Below, piece after piece: positions 16,611-24,640 of a stretch of 64,000 nucleotides of DNA. The translations under genes and the position numbers were made by a program. The stretch comes from CBDFGK01 sp965247075 (GTDB taxonomy: Bacteria; Pseudomonadota; Gammaproteobacteria; Pseudomonadales; Halieaceae), in assembly GCA_965247075.1 (NCBI GenBank), contig CBDFGK010000003.1, positions 1,736,001 to 1,800,000 on the forward strand, read 5' to 3'. Below the pieces are notes generated by a model, which saw only the letters and a program-made list of their open reading frames with translations, was not told the origin of the DNA and did not search any database. The first letter of the stretch is position 1. The number at the start of each line of letters is the position of its first letter.

Positions 16611-18338
16611 TTACTGTACAAGAGATAGCGGAAACATTCGCTCTGCCTCATGCTTGAATACGTCACCTCTCTGGTACTCAATCAACAAGAGTCTCATCGT
16701 CTCTTGCTCGGCACGCTCATCCAGATATATAAATACATATATGACGCCTGCCGCTACTGCAATAGCCGCTATCGCCGCAATTCCGCCTACAAGCAAAGCC
16801 CCGCCCCCCGTACCTAATCCGCCGACAGCCGTCGCACCGCCACCGAGCCAGGCCAGACTGGCGTTCGTTGCTGCAACACCACTTAAGCCGCTGATCGCTG
16901 TACCGGTTCCGGCCGTGGCATATGCTGAAACCAGGGCCAGGGTACCTGTAGCGGCCGATGCCCCCGCGCCAAACCCTGCCAATTCACTCACCGCCAGCAT
17001 CATCATGGTCGCTTCGTCATGATGCCCCATCAGATAGCCTACAGAGGCATAGATCACAGCAGATAGTGCTACTCCACTTGCGATCCCTACTGATTTCGTG
17101 AGTATCGGTGTAGAAACACCCAACCCGGATGCCGCATTCGACGCTGCACTATGGGCAAACTCAGACCTTATGAAACTGGATGTAATCCACCCACTGGAAG
17201 CGCTACCGATAGCGACTGAACCGAAACCAAGCGCGCCTGACTCAAGTAATCGCCGATAATTTGCCTCACCACGAACCAACTGAAACACCCCATCGATGGC
17301 CACGACAAACAGAGCACCTGCCGCACCAGCTAACAGCGATGACCTTACCATTGAATGGGAATGTTGTAGGGGCCGAAATCCTTCTACAAGGGGGACCTCC
17401 TTGACGATTTTTCTGGCATACCAAATGGCATCCTGATCTCCCAAGTGCGGCAGTTTGCTCTTAAGCTGCCTGGCAACCTCTGTTGATAATTCTTTTTGTG
17501 AAAGTCTGCCCAGAGATTCGGCCAGCGGAACCCGGAGTGATGTTGGATGCCAATTTTCCGGAGTTACTCCAGCATCAATGAGTTTCGCATCCATGACGCC
17601 GATATTCAGATGGCGTCCATCGGATTGCACTTGTATCAGTTTGCGCTGAACATCCACCTCACCGCGACCCGTTCTTTTCAAGTATGTACCAATTAACCTG
17701 GATCTCTTCCGAGAGAGTACAAGGTCGTCTGTGCTACCTTCGAATTTCCAAGGCCGGTTCGCATTTTCTCGCCAGAAGGTAGCTTTCCTCCCGTTTCCCA
17801 AATCGAGCTCCAGTTGGTGCCTGATAGTCAATCTCGATGGTCTTTGTGCAATCTTTACGTCATCATAATTTGCTGCTTCCAGATACCGATCTCCCAACGC
17901 GAGTAGTCGCTTTTCAGTCCAGTTCTTGCCAAGTTGTCTGCCATCACTTGTATCCCCCAGATTAGAGCTCCCATACTTTACCTCGTTGACAATAATATCT
18001 CCTGGATTTCCAAAACTGTCGTATTTGATAAATATCTGATCAATTCCCTGCCGGCCGAACCTAGAAGACACTGGCTGCCAGTTTCCAGTTCTTCGCAAAT
18101 TGTGTTTCAGAAATACTTCCCCTGATACAATTTCCGCGTACTCGCCCTTCAGATGATTTGGATTGATCAGCGATTTGGCTAATGCAATATCTGCTCTCGC
18201 CAGTGCGGATGAAACTCCGGTTACAAATGAAACACCACCGGTGCTTGCTATCTGTCTATCTTCGAGACTCTCTTTACTATTGCCGACTGCCATAGGCGAC
18301 AGAAGCACGACAATAACGATGATTAACAGATTCCTCAT
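16611..18338 (-). CDS. Membrane protein with PD-(D/E)XK-like domain and glycine-zipper C-terminus
   Basis: A 575-residue protein I cannot assign to a named family. A signal peptide or anchor lies at residues 1-19. Residues about 60-160 contain D100 (GRQGIDQIFIKYD) and E119-V-K121 (IIVNEVKYGSS), the spacing expected of a PD-(D/E)XK nuclease fold, followed by DGRQLGKNWTEKRLL, as in restriction-like toxin domains. From about residue 335 on there are several hydrophobic, Gly/Ala-rich membrane segments, including GTAISGLSGVAATNASLAW and GGGALLVGGIAAIAAIAVAAG. The start abuts the stop of the upstream gene (TGAATG), so both are coupled. Base composition is AT-richer than the flanks. Confidence 0.75.
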   Translation of the reverse strand: MRNLLIIVIVVLLSPMAVGNSKESLEDRQIASTGGVSFVTGVSSALARADIALAKSLINPNHLKGEYAEIVSGEVFLKHNLRRTGNWQPVSSRFGRQGIDQIFIKYDSFGNPGDIIVNEVKYGSSNLGDTSDGRQLGKNWTEKRLLALGDRYLEAANYDDVKIAQRPSRLTIRHQLELDLGNGRKATFWRENANRPWKFEGSTDDLVLSRKRSRLIGTYLKRTGRGEVDVQRKLIQVQSDGRHLNIGVMDAKLIDAGVTPENWHPTSLRVPLAESLGRLSQKELSTEVARQLKSKLPHLGDQDAIWYARKIVKEVPLVEGFRPLQHSHSMVRSSLLAGAAGALFVVAIDGVFQLVRGEANYRRLLESGALGFGSVAIGSASSGWITSSFIRSEFAHSAASNAASGLGVSTPILTKSVGIASGVALSAVIYASVGYLMGHHDEATMMMLAVSELAGFGAGASAATGTLALVSAYATAGTGTAISGLSGVAATNASLAWLGGGATAVGGLGTGGGALLVGGIAAIAAIAVAAGVIYVFIYLDERAEQETMRLLLIEYQRGDVFKHEAERMFPLSLVQ

Positions 18339-19808
18339 TCAGAAATTTTCCAGCCTTTTCTTATCTGCAGTGATAGTGCGTCTGTGAATTTGAAACGCGT
18401 CCGGACCGGATAACTTACCAATGATTTTTTGCAATATTTTTTGGTAAATGGGACTGGCCTCAGGTGAAAGCAATCTCAGATCAATACTTGCCAACTTGTA
18501 TTGAGAAAATATACGTTTGGCATCATCACTTGAGAAATGTATTTCATTCTTGGCAGTCTTAGTCGTTTCCTCAATAACTTCAGAAGCCCAAACTTGATAG
18601 TCAACATATTGCTGCCTTTTAAACGCAACGATACGGTCATTCAGAATTTTCAAATTACCCTGCAAGTGAGACAGATGGACACTGTAGATAATATCAGGCA
18701 ACAGAGCGACCACGCTCTCAATGGTAGCCACATACCTTTCGATCTTTTCCTGATTTAGTCCTGATTCGTCGGATAACGTTTCCTGTATTTTGGCTATAGC
18801 TTCTGTGTAGACAGGTAATGACTTCGCCTCTTGTATTTTTGCTTGACTGGCCGTAATCCGGCTGGGAATTTCTGTATTAACCATGGTTGCCAATGTGGCA
18901 GGAAGACCCGAGAGATCGTATTCCCAGAACAATGACATAGCACGAGAAGCCGCAAGGAATCTGGCTGAGGCCGCCTGTGATGCGTAGTCTTTCTCCGTCT
19001 CCAGTAAATCCAGATACCTGTTGGCGGTTTCAGCAATTTCTGCGACCTTGTGCGTCCCTGTAACGGACTCCAATTCCTCGGTTATCAGTTGTCTCAGGGA
19101 TTGGTATTGGTCAGTGCTATCAGTCAAGTTGAGAATCTCCTCAAGAGATGTGTACCTTTCTTCCAGTTCCTCGACATTAGTGGAGATATCGTTCAATGAC
19201 ACCGCACTGACTAGCTCCGTGTATTTAGCAAGCACTTCCTCTGGGCTTACCGCACTCGTATCAGCATAAGCGATGTCTTTTTGAAGTAGCTCAAGTTCGG
19301 CCTGGTATTCAATCGCTGTGGCTATGCTGTGTGGTGCAAGTTGGAACAAAGATAGCTCCACAACTGCATTGGTCTGCTCCAAAACCTGGTAGTCATGGAC
19401 AAATTTATCCTTTGAAAGCGCAACCAGTTCAGATACGTATTTAATATTCGATGGATCATGATTTATAGCGTTAAGGAAATAGAGCCTTGCTTCGTCGAAT
19501 TTTTCATCCTTAATCTTTTCCCGAGCTAATTCAAAGGCCGTTTCCGCAAATGCCCGATTCTCAATATTCTCGCTCATCTCCCGATTAAGTTCGGGGAATG
19601 CTACAACAGTCTTGTCTTCTACTTTAGTTGCAAGATCATCGTGAACACGCTGAATATCGCTAACTTGCTTCCTTAACTTATTATTTTCGAAAGCCATAAA
19701 TATGGTTAAGGAAAGGGTCACAGTTATCAGTAGTAGCAATAACATTGTGAGCCACAGCACACGCCTGGTTTCAACCGCGGATTTGGTACCTACTCTCTCG
19801 GATGTCAT
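18339..19808 (-). CDS. Membrane-anchored helical protein of unknown function
   Basis: A 489-residue protein with one transmembrane helix (about 17-39, LWLTMLLLLLITVTLSLTIF) and a long, nearly all-helical domain after it. LRKQVSDIQRVHDDLATKV looks like a short coiled coil, and FELAREKIKDEKFDEARLYF resembles one TPR-like hairpin. No catalytic motif is seen. The orientation of basic residues before the helix suggests the bulk is periplasmic. It is the first gene of a two-gene operon; its stop is followed directly by the ATG of the nuclease-like membrane protein. The 39-bp repeat with its possible -10 element lies 77 bp upstream. Confidence 0.75.
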   Translation of the reverse strand: MTSERVGTKSAVETRRVLWLTMLLLLLITVTLSLTIFMAFENNKLRKQVSDIQRVHDDLATKVEDKTVVAFPELNREMSENIENRAFAETAFELAREKIKDEKFDEARLYFLNAINHDPSNIKYVSELVALSKDKFVHDYQVLEQTNAVVELSLFQLAPHSIATAIEYQAELELLQKDIAYADTSAVSPEEVLAKYTELVSAVSLNDISTNVEELEERYTSLEEILNLTDSTDQYQSLRQLITEELESVTGTHKVAEIAETANRYLDLLETEKDYASQAASARFLAASRAMSLFWEYDLSGLPATLATMVNTEIPSRITASQAKIQEAKSLPVYTEAIAKIQETLSDESGLNQEKIERYVATIESVVALLPDIIYSVHLSHLQGNLKILNDRIVAFKRQQYVDYQVWASEVIEETTKTAKNEIHFSSDDAKRIFSQYKLASIDLRLLSPEASPIYQKILQKIIGKLSGPDAFQIHRRTITADKKRLENF

Positions 19809-19884
19809 CTTTCTCCCTCATTCTTGACTACCCTGTTTTTAGTGAAAATAGGAATACAGGGAATATGTACCCATACCAACCCTC

Positions 19885-19923
19885 AAAAAACTGTACGACG
19901 AGTATACCTGCAACTAATACCTA
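19885..19923. repeat. 39-bp direct repeat, copy 2 (right boundary of two-gene cassette)
   Basis: Exact copy of 16499-16537. It lies upstream of the cassette genes on the minus strand, so a promoter within the repeat could drive them. No recombinase gene lies between the copies. Confidence 0.9.
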
Positions 19924-20105
19924 CGCTATCTGACGGGCTTGATAACGAGAGAGTCCACCGTGCGCCTGCGCCGAAAACGTAATTACACAACAGGGTGTGC
20001 ATGAATGAGCAGGGCTGAGGGTTTGTGAAATCAGCTAATTGAGGTACTGTTACCGACCGCAGTGAGTATTGTCGCTTACTGAAACAACAATAATCAGGAA
20101 CACCA

Positions 20106-21473
20106 ATGCCAATTACCAAACGATCTACTTTTGCAGCGCTGATATCCATCAGTTTGTTGTTGGTGCCGGTCACAACAGCATCGGCGCGCGATCTGAAAAC
20201 CGGCGTTCCCAAGCGGGAGGGAATGTCCCTGGCGCGGCTGGAGCGTATCGACACGCATATGCAAGAGCAACTTGATGCCGGCATCATGGTGGGCGGTCTG
20301 GGTATGGTCTCGCGCAACGGCAAAATAATCTACCGGCAAACCTACGGCCTCAGCAATCGCGAGACCGGCCAGCCGATGACAGAGGATGCAATTTTTCGTA
20401 TTTACTCCATGACCAAGCCCATTACCGGTGTCGCCCTGATGATGTTGTACGAGGAGGGTCGATTCTTTCTCAATGATCCGGTGGCGAAATATCTGCCCGA
20501 GTTGGCCAACTTGCAACTGGCGGTGTCAACCGCCAACGGCGGCCCTGGCATGATCTCCGATGGCGTCTCCAGTCGGAGTATCGGTACGGGTGATGAGAGC
20601 AAGCCGGGGGAAACCCGGGCGCCCAAGCGCCAGCCGACTATCCGCGACTTAATGCGCCATACCGCCGGATTTACCTACGGTATTTTTGGTGATACCGAGG
20701 TGGACAAACTGTACCGCGAGGCCGGCCTGTTTGATCAGACCAAACTGGAAGATTTTGTGAAAGTGCTGGGCACACTGCCTCTGCAATACGAGCCGGGCAC
20801 CCGCTGGCACTACAGTGTTTCGGTAGATGTACAAGGGCGCCTGGTAGAGGTCTTGTCGGCAATGAGCCTGGGAGAGTTTATGCAGCAGCGCATTTTTGGG
20901 CCGTTGGAGATGCGAGACACCGGTTTTGTAATTCCCGCAGAAAAACTCGATAGATTGGCCCAGTTGTACGCACCCAAGGGCACCCGGATCAAGAAAGGGC
21001 AGGCGTGGCAGCGCAGCCGGTCACTGGAACTTGTACTCGCCGACCCCGAAATAAGCGATGGCTTTATCAACGGTGGCACCTTTGAAAGCGGTGGCGGCGG
21101 CCTGTTGTCCACCGCCGAGGACTATATGCGCTTTTGCCTGATGATGCTCAATGGCGGCGAGCTCAATGGCGCGCGGCTGCTTTCACCGAAAACGGTTGAA
21201 TTGATGACGGCGAATCATACCGGGGAGATGGCCAATGATTTTGGTCGCAAAGGCGTTGGATTTGGCCTCGATTTTGCCGTGGTGCTGGATGTTGGTGCAA
21301 CCGGTGAGATCGGTTCTGTGGGCGAGTACAATTGGGGCGGCGCCGCCGGCACACGCTTCTGGATTGATCCCAAGGAAGACCTGGTTGGTGTATTTATGGT
21401 GCAGAGCATTCCCCACCAGACACGCCTGGCGGCCGAGTTCCGCCAGCTGACCTACCAGGCGATAGTAGATTAA
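20106..21473 (+). CDS. Serine hydrolase, beta-lactamase/EstB family
   Basis: A 455-residue exported enzyme with the class C beta-lactamase fold. A signal peptide ends near TTASARD. The catalytic SxxK is S101-M-T-K104 (IYSMTKPITG) and the second-motif tyrosine is in WHYSVSVDV. Near the end GGAAGTRFWIDP takes the place of the KTG motif. Such proteins are usually esterases (EstB-like) or of unknown specificity, not antibiotic-resistance enzymes. In this locus an ester-cleaving role in catabolism is plausible. Confidence 0.9.
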   Translation: MPITKRSTFAALISISLLLVPVTTASARDLKTGVPKREGMSLARLERIDTHMQEQLDAGIMVGGLGMVSRNGKIIYRQTYGLSNRETGQPMTEDAIFRIYSMTKPITGVALMMLYEEGRFFLNDPVAKYLPELANLQLAVSTANGGPGMISDGVSSRSIGTGDESKPGETRAPKRQPTIRDLMRHTAGFTYGIFGDTEVDKLYREAGLFDQTKLEDFVKVLGTLPLQYEPGTRWHYSVSVDVQGRLVEVLSAMSLGEFMQQRIFGPLEMRDTGFVIPAEKLDRLAQLYAPKGTRIKKGQAWQRSRSLELVLADPEISDGFINGGTFESGGGGLLSTAEDYMRFCLMMLNGGELNGARLLSPKTVELMTANHTGEMANDFGRKGVGFGLDFAVVLDVGATGEIGSVGEYNWGGAAGTRFWIDPKEDLVGVFMVQSIPHQTRLAAEFRQLTYQAIVD

Positions 21474-21504
21474 AGAGCAGATTGATAAAGATGGAACACA
21501 AACA

Positions 21505-22374
21505 ATGACCCAACGACTACTGCGCTCGGTATTGTATATGCCCGGTGCCAACCGGCGCGCTATGGACAAGGCGCGTACCTTACCCTGTGACGCGGTTGTG
21601 TTTGATCTGGAAGATGCGGTGGCACCGGATATGAAGGAGTTGGCACGGGAGCAGATACTCGCGCAACTCCAGGCCGGCGGCTATGGCGCACGCCGGCTCG
21701 TGGTGCGTGCCAACAGCATCGACAGCCCCTGGGGCGAAGCAGACCTCAAGCATCTGGCGGCGGCGGGCGTAGCAACGATTTGTCTGCCAAAAATAGATTC
21801 CGCTGAGCGGTTGCTGCGCTCAGTGGGCTTGCTGCGAGAGTCCGGTGCTGTCGTCGGCTTCAAAGTGTGGGCGATGATTGAGACCCCCCAGGGTGTGGCC
21901 AACGTCGAAGAAATTTGTGCGGCGTGTGACGAACTGGAAGCCTTGTTAATGGGAACCACCGACCTGGCCCATCAGCTGCGTATACCCCATCGGGCCGACC
22001 GTTTGGGCCTGTTATACGCCTTATCGAAAAGTGTGAATGCGGCGCGTATGCACGATCGGGTAATTCTTGATTCAGTCTTTCTCAATATCCAGGACAGCGA
22101 GGCTTTCCGGCTTGATTGTGAGCACGGTCATGCCCTGGGCTTCGATGGCAAGACCCTGATTCACCCCAGTCAGATAGAAATCACCAATGAAATCTATGGG
22201 CTCAGTGAAGCACAGCTTGAACATTCACTTCGGGTCATTGCGGCCTGGGAAGAGGCCGAGGCCGCCGGCAAGGGCGTGGCGGTGCTGGACGGTAAACTGG
22301 TAGAAACCATGCACGTGGATGCGGCGCGGCGTATCCTTGCATTGACACAATCACTCAAACAACTGGAGCAATAG
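21505..22374 (+). CDS. HpcH/HpaI-family CoA ester lyase (CitE/malyl-CoA lyase-like)
   Basis: A 289-residue TIM-barrel lyase. It opens with LLRSVLYMPGANRRAMDKA and has the metal/CoA motifs VVFDLEDAVAP, VRANSID, AMIETPQGVAN and GFDGKTLIHPSQI. The family cleaves 3-hydroxyacyl-CoAs such as malyl-CoA, citramalyl-CoA or related compounds, or runs the reverse condensation. It follows the serine hydrolase gene by 31 bases and is likely in the same transcript. Confidence 0.9.
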   Translation: MTQRLLRSVLYMPGANRRAMDKARTLPCDAVVFDLEDAVAPDMKELAREQILAQLQAGGYGARRLVVRANSIDSPWGEADLKHLAAAGVATICLPKIDSAERLLRSVGLLRESGAVVGFKVWAMIETPQGVANVEEICAACDELEALLMGTTDLAHQLRIPHRADRLGLLYALSKSVNAARMHDRVILDSVFLNIQDSEAFRLDCEHGHALGFDGKTLIHPSQIEITNEIYGLSEAQLEHSLRVIAAWEEAEAAGKGVAVLDGKLVETMHVDAARRILALTQSLKQLEQ

Positions 22375-22375
22375 C

Positions 22376-22549
22376 ATGCGTATAGGATTAATGGGCGGAG
22401 CCACTGCGGCAATGGGCAGTGGCATTATGGGTATTGGTCTATCCCACCAGCGGCGGCAGCGCCGGGGTCAGAGTAAAACCGTCATTTCTGGCCATTATTT
22501 ATTTAAAATGGCCAGAAATGACGGTTTTACTCTGACCCCATTACTTTAG
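22376..22549 (+). pseudogene. 5' remnant of a luciferase-like (LLM) oxidoreductase gene
   Basis: The ATG lies two bases after the lyase stop. The first 14 residues, MRIGLMGGATAAMG, resemble the N-terminus of F420-dependent LLM oxidoreductases. After about 24 residues the reading runs into the 76-bp palindrome and stops after 57 codons. The rest of the gene is missing, so insertion of the palindrome with loss of downstream sequence is likely. The family guess rests on a short segment. Confidence 0.4.
22464..22539. repeat. REP-like perfect palindrome
   Basis: Two perfect 33-bp arms around a 10-bp AT-rich loop. The arms start with GGGGTCAGAGTAAAA and end with the complement. The same GGGGTCAGAGT core occurs at 36498 and 60326. 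It sits between convergent genes and could also act as a bidirectional transcription stop. It resembles REP palindromes linked to RAYT transposases, but no RAYT gene is in the window. Confidence 0.8.
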
Positions 22550-23745
22550 CGTTTTACAATCACCGACGAACCGTGCCCAAACAATCCCTGGTTGGCGGTA
22601 ATACCCACCCTGGCCCCTTCAACCTGACGCTGGCCGGCCTGGCCGCGCAATTGCCAGGTTAATTCGCAAATCTGTGCCAGTGCCTGCGCGGGCACCGCTT
22701 CGCCAAAGCAGGCCAAACCGCCGGAGGCATTAATCGGGATTCTGCCGCCCACGGCGGTAGCGCCATTGCGCAGTAATTGCGCTGCTTCGCCGCGACCACA
22801 CAGTTGCAGATCTTCGATCCAATCCAGCTCCAGAGCGGTGGACAGGTCGTAGACTTCGGCCAGGTCGATATCCTCAGGGCCAATGCCCGCTTCTTCGTAT
22901 GCTTTGAGCGGAATTTGACCCCGGTAGGCAATGGCATCTACCCCTGCCGCAGCGGCAGAGTCGGTCGCGATATCGGGCATTTCCACCACGCTGCCGGCAA
23001 AGGTGGGAGTTACCGCTGAAATTGCCGCCACCCGCGGCGCGTCACCTTTGCCTATTTTTTTCGCGTAATTCAGGCTGCATACAATTAGCGCAGCACCGCC
23101 ATCGCTGGTGGCGCAAATATCCATCAGGCGCAGGGGGTCGGCGACCATGGCAGACGCTGCCACATCTTCGGCGCTGAACGTTTTCCTGTAGCGAGCGCGA
23201 GGGTTGAGGCTGCCGATGGCGGCATTCTTGACCTTCACGGCGGCAAAATCTTCCAGGGTATCGCCGTATATGTCCATGCGGCGACGGGCGTACAAACCGA
23301 AATAGGTTGGATTGGTTACGCCCAGGTAAAACCGCACCCAGTCTGGATCTTCCGGGCGATAGCCCTTGGCCGGGGCCAGAAAGCCCTTGGGCGTGGTATC
23401 GGCACCGACTACCAATGCCACATCACACTGACCAGAGAGTATCTTGGTGCGCGCTGCTGCCAGCGCCTGCGAACCAGAGGCACAGGCCGCATAAGAGGTA
23501 TTCACTTCGGCACCTTGCCAGCCCAGGGCCTGGGCCATAGTGGCACCGGCCACAAAACCGGGATAACCATTGCGAATGGTGGCGCCGCCGGAGACAAATG
23601 TGATGTCCTGCCAGGGCACGCCCGCATCAGCCAAAGCTTCACGGGATGCGGCCACACCGTATTCCACGAAATTTTTGCCCCACTTGCCCCACTCGGTCAT
23701 GCCCACGCCGATGATGGCGATTTCTGTGTCTTGATTGTGGCTCAT
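22546..23745 (-). CDS. Thiolase-family protein (SCP-x/Ltp2-like lipid-transfer protein)
   Basis: A 399-residue thiolase-fold protein of the lipid-transfer/acetyl-CoA acetyltransferase-like group. NTSYAACASGSQAL carries the cysteine region, and INASGGLACFGEAVPAQ and QGLFGHGSS the C-terminal histidine/glycine motifs. Proteins of this type with a DUF35 partner either thiolyse acyl-CoA or act as retro-aldolases in steroid side-chain cleavage. The ATG overlaps the stop of the DUF35 gene (ATGA), so the two proteins are made together and probably form a complex. Confidence 0.9.
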   Translation of the reverse strand: MSHNQDTEIAIIGVGMTEWGKWGKNFVEYGVAASREALADAGVPWQDITFVSGGATIRNGYPGFVAGATMAQALGWQGAEVNTSYAACASGSQALAAARTKILSGQCDVALVVGADTTPKGFLAPAKGYRPEDPDWVRFYLGVTNPTYFGLYARRRMDIYGDTLEDFAAVKVKNAAIGSLNPRARYRKTFSAEDVAASAMVADPLRLMDICATSDGGAALIVCSLNYAKKIGKGDAPRVAAISAVTPTFAGSVVEMPDIATDSAAAAGVDAIAYRGQIPLKAYEEAGIGPEDIDLAEVYDLSTALELDWIEDLQLCGRGEAAQLLRNGATAVGGRIPINASGGLACFGEAVPAQALAQICELTWQLRGQAGQRQVEGARVGITANQGLFGHGSSVIVKR

Positions 23746-24194
23746 GCGTTTGCCTCCTGTGTGTTGAGAGGCTTCCATTTCCAGGCCACCTTGATGTCTT
23801 CCTCGTCCTCGTGCAGTTGCTCCAGTACCAGTTCCATTTCCATGCCTACCCGGAGGTCCTCGCAACCAGTGCCTGCTACAACCTGCCCCAGTACCACCAT
23901 CTGCTCTTTTTCCAATTGCACGGCGGCGATGGCATAGGGCACGAAAGGGTCGGGGGCCACAAAGGGTTCGGGCGGCTTATAGCAGGCGTTGGTATAGCTC
24001 CAGATCTTGCCGGTGCGGCTCAGCTCGACGTCGTCAAACCCGGTGCCCTCACAGCAGGGGTTCTTGCAGTAGTAGGACACCTTGGGAAAGAAATAGGTGC
24101 CGCAGTCCTGGCACTGGCTACCGATCAGGTGGGGCTGTTCCATATTCATGGTGTACCAACCTTCTATCGCTGGCACCAGAGGCTTGTCGCTCAT
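23742..24194 (-). CDS. DUF35 / OB-fold zinc-ribbon protein, partner of the thiolase
   Basis: A 150-residue protein with an N-terminal zinc ribbon (CQDCGTYFFP and CKNPCCEG) and a C-terminal OB fold (PYAIAAVQLEKEQMVVLGQVV). DUF35 proteins bind thiolase-like enzymes and complete their active site or bring in the CoA substrate; Ltp2-DUF35 aldolases of steroid catabolism are the known precedent. It is the upstream gene of the pair, and its stop overlaps the thiolase start. Confidence 0.92.
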   Translation of the reverse strand: MSDKPLVPAIEGWYTMNMEQPHLIGSQCQDCGTYFFPKVSYYCKNPCCEGTGFDDVELSRTGKIWSYTNACYKPPEPFVAPDPFVPYAIAAVQLEKEQMVVLGQVVAGTGCEDLRVGMEMELVLEQLHEDEEDIKVAWKWKPLNTQEANA

Positions 24195-24538
24195 GGCTGT
24201 AGTTTCCTTCAGAATTCCTTGAATAACGCGGCGGCCAGAATACTATTGGCCCGCAATAGCCTCAAGTGGTCTGCCGGCGTGTCAATCAGACAAGTCACTA
24301 TGGAATGACAAGTTTGACCAGTGAGGCTTGCGTGACCTGCAAGCTCACGCCGAGATCGCTATGCTGTGTGGTATGCGCGGGCGCTTCAACGCTGCCTGTC
24401 AGGGTAAAGAATTTGGCAGCAACCGGTTTGCGACTCAGGATCGGTCATCCAGCCGAGCCCTGGTACCAAAGTAACCAGCAAAAGGGGCTATGGAGACTGG
24501 CCCGGTACCAGAAACACGAGCGGCGCCGTGCGGATAAA
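24195..24538. other. Intergenic stretch without recognised gene
   Basis: About 340 bp between the DUF35 gene and a short signal-peptide-like frame. Both strands hold only short, compositionally poor frames. It presumably contains the DUF35-thiolase promoter. I see no repeat, hairpin or RNA gene here. Confidence 0.5.
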
Positions 24539-24640
24539 TCAGATCGTCTCTGCTATGGCTAAAAGTGCCGCCTGGGCAGCGGTCTGAAAGAAAACGCTGG
24601 AGAAAACCACCGCTGTAAGAACTATTGTCCTAATATTCAT
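24539..24640 (-). CDS. Short signal-peptide-like ORF, possibly a truncated gene
   Basis: A 33-codon frame starting MNIRTIVLTAVVFSSVFF and ending soon after a typical cleavage site (TAAQA). Its ATG overlaps the stop of the upstream lipoprotein gene, as in an operon. It looks like the export signal of a secreted protein whose mature part has been lost to an early TGA at 24539. It may also be a genuine tiny membrane peptide. Confidence 0.4.
   Translation of the reverse strand: MNIRTIVLTAVVFSSVFFQTAAQAALLAIAETI

Noticed and set aside
20106..21473. Antibiotic-resistance beta-lactamase
   Set aside because: The fold and SxxK are present, but the sequence is EstB/esterase-like, the KTG motif is not typical, and context is catabolic.
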